A program made the position numbers and the translations under genes. Source: Tillandsia leiboldiana (lineage: Eukaryota > Streptophyta > Magnoliopsida > Poales > Bromeliaceae). Taken from it: DNA of 64,000 nt. Location: the NCBI GenBank assembly GCA_029204045.2, contig CM055064.1, positions 8,320,323 to 8,384,322 on the forward strand, written 5' to 3'. The notes under the pieces were generated by a model. The model saw only the letters and a program-made list of their open reading frames with translations. It did no database searches and was not told the DNA's origin. Shown here piece after piece: positions 56,014-64,000 of this stretch. The number at the start of each line of letters is the position of its first letter. Position 1 is the first letter of the stretch.

Positions 56014-58140
56014 ACTAGGCTCTCTACAGACTCCAGGAAACCCTTAGACATCGAGCACGGGTTTCAGTAAGTCGAAGCCTTCCTCCTAGCACCTTCGGTT
56101 CAATTTGAAAATCTTTAGATTAAGGTAACAAGCTTAAACACCATTATTAAGATGTTTTTATTCAATTTTTGGAAAGTATAGGGGTCTAGTTGCAATTATA
56201 GCCAAATTGGCTGCCTCGGACAGTGCACACGTGACCTCTAAACTCTTCATTCGAGATCTGGTAACTTTCGTTAATCTAAATTTGAGTTACGAGTCGTAAA
56301 TCGACGAAATAGCTAGTTTATCATCATTTCGGTGCGAAATTCGCGATCCAAGCAAATTAGTGGATCATCGTTGATTGCCAAGTGTTATTGGCTAGTCCCG
56401 ATGCTGTCCTGGTCAATCCAATGACTTTCGGTTCACGTTGGTGACTTTCGGAGGTGAAATTAGCGTTTTCGGTATTTATGGCAGAATTAGGGCCATTATT
56501 GGCTAGATGTTAGTTGTTGCTGCCCGGATGCCTTTAATGGTGTTCCGGGGCAGCAGGTGAAATTTCATTTAATTTGGTAGGTTATAGGATCTATTCGGAC
56601 TATTATCGGTCGATCGACGGATTAAAGAAAATTTCAACAAATCTTGGGACTTAAACAAAAGTCTATGTATTAGTGTTCTTATTCATTATGAGTTAGTGGG
56701 TTGGGCTTGTGTGAGTTTGTGTTTTTGACCTGTGGTGTTGGTTTAGGCCCGAGCAGTCAGGAGCCTCTGTGTGAGCTGAGCAGCGAGTTCCTGGATCGTC
56801 TGCACTGAGGTGGGTACTTCGATCCGGGCATTAGCATAGTATCATCTCATTAGGTATCGTTTTTTATCAAACCCTTGAGCCTATTGCTAGCTTTTCCTTC
56901 AGTTCTACATTTCTGCATCTCGACTTATCTTTGCTATATATATTGGTCATGTTATGATACTGTGACAGTGGACACTACTAGTTGCTTATTGTTATCCTCC
57001 TACTATTGATTTATTGCACTTGTTATCATCATCTGATCATTATACATGATAGAGTAGGAGTTCACTAGTTACGTATGGCATTTTCTAGCACTGTTGATTT
57101 TTTGTGATCCTATTTGGGAGTTACAGCTATTCGCCGTATTCTGATGTTTTGGCTATGAGCATTGAGCATCCACATTTGTGATCGCTATGCACCTACTGTA
57201 CACTTTGCAGGCATCGACGGTTTGGCCACCGTTATAGTATTTTTTATCGGTAGAGTCGTCTTATTGACCCATGAACTCCTTTAGATGTACTCTCGGGTAC
57301 AGGGGTTGTTGTTAGTTTAGATCGGTGTTCTGTTATGGCTTTAGTCTGAGATCCTAGTGACCAATAGTGGCATTGATTGGGTATTCTGTTTTAAACATTG
57401 ATGCATAGTTTTTACTATTACTACTCCTTTATTCATTGCTAATATATTTATTTAAGTATGCTTCAATTACATAATTATCAGTACACTTTTACACAACACT
57501 ATGATTGATATACATGCCATTTACCTACTTTCATACCAGCCTATTGATGTTATATTATCCGTCGATCATTGTATATATACCAGTAGGTACGACGTGTTAT
57601 TCCTCGACTCGTGGTACCCACTGGGATACATTCAGTTATATTTCACACCCTCTGGTGACTCTTTTTTCAAGTCCGTCAGGTGGTGAGATGTCAAGGCGAT
57701 GATGAGAAAGTATTTGATAGAGTCGACCCCCATTGCCAGCTATACGACTGGCCGTTGTTTTACTTTCCAGCTTTAGATTTTTTTATTACAATCATGACCC
57801 TCTTAACTGTTATTTAGAGATGTTATTACACTACTTCAGATCTTGTTGGATTTAGTAGTTGTGGATTTTGGATTTATTATGATGCTTTAGTTTTGGTTAT
57901 GTTGGATTATTAGAAATATGATGATTTAGTATCCTGCTTAAATGTTGTTAATGTTGATAGTTAGTAAACTCTGATTATATTTTTGTACTTGCCTAGTCGT
58001 GCGTGTCTAAGGAAACTCCGTCCGTGTGGACTGAAAATTTTCTATGCACATGACGGATCTGCTCACATCCTAAATATTGATATTTGAACTTTAATTTACA
58101 CAAAAAAATTAGACCGCTTTTAAAATTTCGGAACGTGACA
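56007..58140 (+). repeat. Probable solo LTR of a related gypsy element, plus orientation (LTR-G)
   Basis: The start TGTCACAACTAGGCTCTC is alignable with the family start TGTGATGACCTGGATCTC, and the end AATTTCGGAACGTGACA with GGGGCGTGACA. Before the end is TCCGTGTGGAC..CTATGCACATGACGGATCTG, the same hairpin-plus-GGATCTG layout. It lacks the GC-rich U3 (2134 bp against about 3600). No PBS or PPT adjoins, so it is solo or a fragment. Its first bases overlap the end of the short LTR by seven, so that border is uncertain. Confidence 0.55.
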
Positions 58141-58161
58141 CACACACACACACACACACAC
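58139..58161. repeat. CA microsatellite
   Basis: (CA)n of about 23 bp directly after LTR-G. Confidence 0.95.
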
Positions 58162-58182
58162 GAGTTGAGTTGCAATGCTATT

Positions 58183-61100
58183 TGTCATGCCCCGTGGTAG
58201 GAACTGCGACCCAGGCCCGCCAACAGATCCGCCACCTATGCAAAACCTAGCATAGGCGAAGCGTCTAACCTGCAAAAAGCTACTACAGCTAAACAGAAAT
58301 CAGAGCTATAAAAAATAACAACTGTAAAACTAAAGTCCAATCACTGTACAACTGAAATAAAAAAACAAAATCCATCTCCCTAATACGATCATATACAATA
58401 TCCTCAGAACTAAAAAGGGAGGTAAACAAAAAAAATACATCAGTGTACAGTCTCTCAGTACATGTCATAACCTCACTACAATGATCTCTCAAAAGTAGAA
58501 ATAAAACTAATCTACTAGCTGTACATCAAATCTCCAAAAAGAAGGGGCACCTCTATACTCCAAAGACAGGTAGGGAACTAGCTCGCGACTCCCTCACCTC
58601 GGTCTAAAGGATCAGCAACTGGAAGATCAGCAATAGGAACTGGAGCAGAAGTCCCTGGGGAAGAAATACACCACGGCGTGTGTGAGAACTACATCCCACA
58701 GTAGTTCTCGGTGGGTGCCGCCAACAAGCCCGATGGTCTGCCCACTAAGTCTACTAGAGGCATAAAGTAACTAGAACAGTGCTGAAAGGAAAGAGCTGGA
58801 AAATAAACTCTACAACTACTATGCCCCTATCTAGATGCTCAAAAAGTGGAACAGATGGGAACATGATGCATCTACTAATACTCAAGTATAGTCACCCAAT
58901 CTGCAATGACTGCCTCATAGGGTCTAGTCAAGCCTGCGCCAAACCTACTGCCACCTCATCCACACTGGGACGGGACTTATGTAGGGCATCCCTCACGGAC
59001 TATCACAAGCGAACTCTAGTGTATCAACTAGTCGCATACATCGCAGCCTCGTCAGGCTCGGTATCATCATCGCACCCGGGGCGTAGCTCGGGGGGAGCGA
59101 CCCCACCGAACTCAAGTATCACATCTGTCTCACTGTCTCAATAAGCGGCACATGCAGGCTATAATCCACGATCAAACAGATCGGTAACTCGATGCTCAAA
59201 AGCACAACTCAGTCGGAAAAAGACTCCACGACTCAATCAGAAAAGTCCAAACACTCACCGCTAATAACGAAGATGGGTCCGAGAACCCCGAGAGACTAGA
59301 ACCTACAACCAAAATCAAACAAGAACAGGCCCTAGGCATAGCCCCTCGTTGTTCTCGACCCAGAGAGAAAGCAGCCCTTAGAACCCAGACCACTCGAATC
59401 ATCTCGAGCCGGTAAGTTTATAAAAAAACAGTGACATTTATTACTGAAAACCATTTCATCTAAGAGAAATCCATTTTAATGATTTTTAGTCTTTTTAGGA
59501 AAATAATTCGAAAACAAGTTTTATGTCGAAACCTCGAAGAGCTAATAATGCCCTCATCCTATCAAACAAGAACAGACTCAGGCGACCCTGCGATGCTTGG
59601 AAGAAAACATTGGCTGATTAAAATCATGTGTGCGTCCAAAAAGGTTCTGGGTTCAAGGTCGTGCTCTCACTGGTACACTACTGCCTCTACCCCTGCAGTG
59701 ACAACCAAAACAAAGTACACGGCATCTCGGGGTCACCGTCTACCCAAACGGCTCCCGCTAGAACTAAACGACTAACAACATCTACCAGACTCCACTCTGC
59801 TCCCAAGTACGAGTGTAACATGCATCCCACACTAAAAGATAAATCATGACCACTTGGCCCACTACCCGGGCGAGGAAGAACACTATGTCTAGGAATAGAA
59901 TACAAAGTGTGGATATCTAAAGCATAAATAACCCTAGCCCAAGTGAGGGTTTTCTACTAGTCTGGTTTACACATGCAAGCAAACATATGACAGGGTGCTA
60001 GGTCAAGTTCCAATCATAGCAGTTAATTTAACTAAGCAGGATCAAGGAACAAATAGTAACACAGGAAATATAACATCTCTCTCTAGCATGCATTCTAATC
60101 CATCTCTCTCTCTCTCTCTAGCATGCATGTTTTCTATAACATAGAATTAGTAAATAGATCATTGATCTTGGAGGCAAAGCAACCCACCAGAAAGAGCAAT
60201 TAATTCAATGTCCAAAAATAGTTTGAAACTGCACGGGGATAATCCTCGAATTTCCATGATTCCAACAGGTCCAGAAACGCCCAAAAACTCCTCCTGGTTA
60301 CAAAGTTATAGCCCAAACATTACAACAACACAATTAATCCAAGTACAGAATCTGCTGAAATATCTGTCCCAAAGAAGCAATATTATCACCTTCGAGGTAA
60401 ATTCCAAAAATCCCAAAAAAAATATAACGGCGATCCTCGCGAAGCGTAGATATCAATCGAGTCCTCAAACATTAAATTCCGATAATCGAGTGTAGAGATA
60501 AAAGTCCAACAAGCCTCCGCTGTCCAAAAATCCACCAGCAAAACAGTGGCTTAGAAATGCCTCGTAAACCGTGCCAAGAACGCAGAATAAAGAAAGGTGA
60601 TCAACACGGAAATCGAAGGCGTGCCTCTCATGAACGCGTTGCCGCAAAAATCATCTTAAAATTCCATCGGGGTAGCTCAGAGGGTCTCCCACACTGAAAG
60701 GCAACGGTAGAAGCTAAAATCCAAGAAACGTCGCAGTGCGCCGCATCGCAAAAAGCACGGATCTCGAGGCCTTCAAAAATTCTGTAAATCCATCACAAAG
60801 TGGAGCACAAGATGATGAACATTTTTGCTTAAGACCTCTGCCGGAGAAGAGCTCGGGAAAAGCTTCAAATTGCAGGCCAAAGGGGGCTATTTATAGCCAC
60901 AACTCAACAAATCCAGAAATACCCATTGTGTCCCAACTTTCGAGCGCCCAAACATTCGGGCTGCTACAGTAACTGCTACAGTACCCAAATTGTACCCCAA
61001 ACCATCAGCGCCCGAATCGTCCCTGGAGCGACACGTGTCCCCGAACAGGCAACAGCGAGAGCAGCCAACCGCGTCGCGCCACGTGTCCTCCCGCTCTGCC

Positions 61101-61749
61101 GCCGAACGCGGGGTCAACTCCTCGGGATTCGCGCCGACGTGCGCCCGGCTGCGCCCACGCCGCGCCCACGTGCGCGGCCGCACCGCCCGCGGCCCTGTGT
61201 CGGGAACGCATCCCGAGGCCCCCGCCGCCAGCCGCGTGGACCGCGCGCTCGTGCACCAGCCAATGCCATCACGCCACGCGTCCCGCACCGGTCCACCGTG
61301 CACCCGCGTCACTCCCGTGGACCGCGCCTGCTGCGCCCGCCAACCGGGAGCCGCCACGCGTCCAGCACCCCGGTGCACGCCTCGGCGGTGGACCGGGCGG
61401 CTACGCCTCAGCCCGCCGCCGCGCTCCGCCGCCGCCGGCGCAACTCCGGCCGCCGGAACAGTAAACCCTAGGCTCGAAAATCGTGTTTTGGCATCCGGTC
61501 TCCGAAAAATACAAGTAAATAGTCCATTTTGAGTGTTTTCGCGCGCTGAATCCAAATCCGATGTCCGATTTACCAAATTCCACTTCTAAAATTTCCCAAA
61601 AATTCCCGGAAAAGCAAACTTGATCCGTTTTTCATGCCGGGTCCAATCCTTGGGTCCAATATGCGCGCAAACACCTCCAACACCCAACATAGGTCTCTAG
61701 AAGCCACAGATCAACAGTAAACCAAATGTGGGAAATTCGGGTCCTCACA
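58183..61749 (-). repeat. Copy C 3' LTR, minus orientation
   Basis: 3567 bp. On the minus strand it begins TGTGAGGACCCG at 61749 and ends GGGGCATGACA at 58183. Order: shared early segment, GC-rich U3 with CACGTG near 61034 and 61080, tandem CTACAGTA words (60962-60983), TATA candidate TATAAATAG near 60890, shared blocks such as the inverse of ACCTAGCACCC (59995), and U5 stem-loop 58235-58256. A PPT and interior follow to the right, so this is the 3' LTR of copy C. Confidence 0.87.
58235..58256 (-). promoter_or_regulatory. U5 stem-loop, copy C
   Basis: CCTATGC and GCATAGG form a perfect 7-bp stem with an 8-base loop, next to TGGCGGATCTG on the minus strand, the same place as in copies A and B. 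Confidence 0.75.
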
Positions 61750-64000
61750 TCCTCCGCCACTAAAAGAAAGTTTCGTCCTCGAAACTAACACAACTCAAAC
61801 AGGGAGTCTCCAAGCCAAAGGTAGGTATCCATCAACTCCGTCTCCAGCTCCCAAGTCGCTACTCACTCCCCATGATTACTCCTCAACCAAACAATAATCA
61901 GTACGGCATGGCCCGGTTGTGCAATTCTCTTATCACACGAGCCAGAATTCGCAACGGGCGTCCCTCGTACTCCCACACCCACAAATCTCAACTGGAGCGA
62001 GTCAATCACGGGCGAGGGGTCCAAAAGCAAAACACCTCTGAGCTGAGACGTGGAAAACCTCAGGAACTCCAAAAAGCTGGGGGCAAGGAAGATTAACCAA
62101 ATCTACTCGTCCAATCTACACGAAGAACGTCACCACAACCACACAAGAAAGGTAAAGGCCCCACCAGCAGAAAAGTCGTCAACCCCAACTCTCTGTTTAG
62201 AAAACAACTGAAATTAATAAAAAGTCCGAAAATTCCGAAAGACCAGTGCCTTCGCCCCAATCTAACAAGAACAGGTTCGGGCACCGTCTCCATTTCTGGA
62301 GCAGTCTTTCGAAGCTTTCGTCCTGTTCGAAAATTTCAGTACAAGGCGAGAAAAGGGAGAGAAGTGTTGAAGCCATTCCTGCTGTGGCTACAAAACGGAA
62401 GCTACGATCTAACCGTGACCCCTTGGAACACAACTTCTAGTCCTAATCGTCACCTACGCTCGAGTGGTGGCGTCAGCCACCGCCGCTGAAGCCATTGCTG
62501 CAGGGAGGGTACCCCAGTGACCTGTGGAAATGAACTCCTCCTGTCCCACTCGCGGAAAGGTCACTGCTCACATTCCACGATCAGTCGTTGCATGATAACG
62601 CGCCAACCAGTCCAAACTGTGTGCTCGATCAGAGTCTTGGAGCTGTCACCAAACCGTCACACCTGCCGGTAAAATCCCAGGTCTCAATGCACTGGACATA
62701 ATCCACAAGGCTCCCCCAAGTGCACAACACCAACAGGAACCTGTACCTCTAGTGCACGTGGTAACATCTCTACCTCTAGTCCAGGCAGGAAAGAAAAAAT
62801 GCTCTAACTCAGACTGCTGTAATGACATCAAGTCTGCGACAACCCAATCCACTGTCGTGGCGCCTTCCAACCAGGCGGTACAAACTCATCCGCTCGATGC
62901 AAGTGGTTGTCGTTCAGTCTTCCAGAAACATGAAGACTATCCACCTAGGGAACACGACCCCTGTCTCTTCTCACACAAATGCTGATGCTGCTGCCGGGGT
63001 CTACCCAACCTCTGGCGTCTCGAAAATCGACCACCCAGGGAAGGAAATCGGGAACGCCTCTGCCGGCTGATCTGTCCTCCATCACCTAGCGCCAAGCTCC
63101 TCTATCCAGAAATCGCCTCTAGCAATAGATCCCAATCCAAAAGCACTGCCACAACATGCTCCATAAACAATGCCTATTCCATCAAGGCATCCATAATCTG
63201 TAGCGAAGGGACCGAATCAACTGAAAGGTATCCTGGCGCAACTCACTCCCAGATACACAAATCTTATGCGCCTCGTCCCTCCAACATGGAGCGCGCAGTT
63301 CAACAATTGCGTAAACTCTCGGCACAAAGGGGCTCTCAAACAGTCTCTCCATCATTGCCAACCACGATTCAGGGTGGTTCATCTGCCAAAACTGGCTCAA
63401 TAGATCGATCATGATCCACAGCTCATCTGCTGTCAGCTATCCACCCTGCCTCGGTGCCTCGGCACTAAACATTGGCACGGAGGGGGCTGCTTGCTCAATC
63501 GGTGCCGCTGGTACAACTAGAGGTGCCACTGCATGGGAAGAAAGCGATGGAAGACACTCAGGCAGTGCTACAACTAGCTGTGCTCTTCGTTCCGACAGGC
63601 GCATCCAACGTTCCATGGCCTCCTCCTGGCGTCGGACAACCTTCGACATCTGTGTCATCTGGGTCCATAACTCCTGGGTCTCACTCTGCTCTGATAGCTC
63701 CGCCTCCCGCTGCTAGGGTTACTCATCAGATGCGGAATGCGCCTTCCTCACTGCACGACGTCTCAGAAGCATCGTAGTCCACTGCACAATAACAAACATC
63801 AGGACACAACAACCATACGACCCAATCCAGCGAAAGTCTAAGACATGTTATCAATTCCACAGCTTTATGTTGTCTGCAGCCAACATAATCGCTTAGGAGA
63901 ATAAACATGCCAATCACTCATCCCGTCTCTTAGGAGAGGTATAAAACTCAATCAGGACTCTCGCTATAAGTCACGACTCTCACGTAGTCATCCTAATGTC
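61750..64000 (-). mobile_element. Copy C interior (non-coding), running off the window
   Basis: Starts on the minus strand side with PPT TAGTGGCGGAGGA next to the LTR and the GTTTCGAGGACGAAAC tail (61770-61785). 63210-63310 matches 44703-44800 of copy B and 63770-64000 matches the leader of copy A (6061-6260) closely, including the hairpin. No gag or pol motif in about 2.25 kb. The PBS must lie roughly 60 bp beyond the window end. It therefore repeats the plan of copy B. Confidence 0.82.
63865..63888 (-). promoter_or_regulatory. Leader hairpin, copy C
   Basis: Minus-strand TTATGTTG / CAACATAA stem, loop GCTGCAGA. Third occurrence of the same stem at the same place in the leader. Confidence 0.6.

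Overview
The window looks like nuclear DNA of a flowering plant, probably a monocot; I cannot fix the species from sequence alone. The basis is one host gene with plant-type introns (a four-helix CASP-like membrane protein), a Sirevirus-type Ty1/copia element, Ty3/gypsy-derived elements with very long LTRs primed by tRNA-iMet, a Cassandra-like 5S-bearing LTR, a CACTA end, Mutator-type MITEs and a Helitron 3' end. About 90% of the window is transposon-derived or tandem repeat. There are two 100-N assembly gaps (7291-7390 and 37058-37157).

Layout. 1-2427: decayed minus-strand LINE. 2428-7290: 5' half of a non-autonomous gypsy-derived element (copy A), with a 3.57 kb LTR, tRNA-iMet PBS, leader hairpin and two minisatellites running into gap 1. 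7391-7997 and 19581-20482: pieces of one AGC-rich locus with inverted repeats, split by a full-length minus-strand Sirevirus at 7998-19580 (two LTRs of about 1.3 kb, gag-pol of 1661 codons, degenerate third ORF). 21290-22119: terminal region of a CACTA transposon. 22120-28710: AT-rich gene-bearing island with TA microsatellites, two MITEs sharing one terminus type, and the CASP-like gene (three exons, 26655-27856). 28711-37057: Helitron 3' terminus followed by kilobases of degenerate tandem repeats, a 32-base G run and gap 2. 37236-49327: nested long-LTR elements: a truncated LTR, a 243-bp scrap of the same Sirevirus LTR, then a complete non-autonomous element (copy B; 3.64 kb LTRs, 1.9 kb non-coding interior). 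49328-58182: LTR fragments in both orientations, including an LTR-LTR junction carrying what looks like a full-length copy of the primer tRNA, and a 166-bp Cassandra-like LTR. 58183-64000: 3' LTR and interior of a third, minus-strand copy (C) running off the window.

How the parts relate. Copies A, B and C plus at least three more LTRs form one family that fits the LARD concept (long LTRs, no gag-pol, so mobilised in trans). They share the U3-TATA-U5 layout, a stem-loop in U5 whose stem changes by compensating substitutions, a second hairpin about 160 nt after the PBS, and a purine-rich tract with a conserved gag-pol-type tail before the 3' LTR. The Sirevirus polyprotein belongs to another superfamily and is not the obvious helper. 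The CASP-like gene is the only convincing host gene. Most long open frames in the GC-rich LTR segments and minisatellites are by-products of composition.
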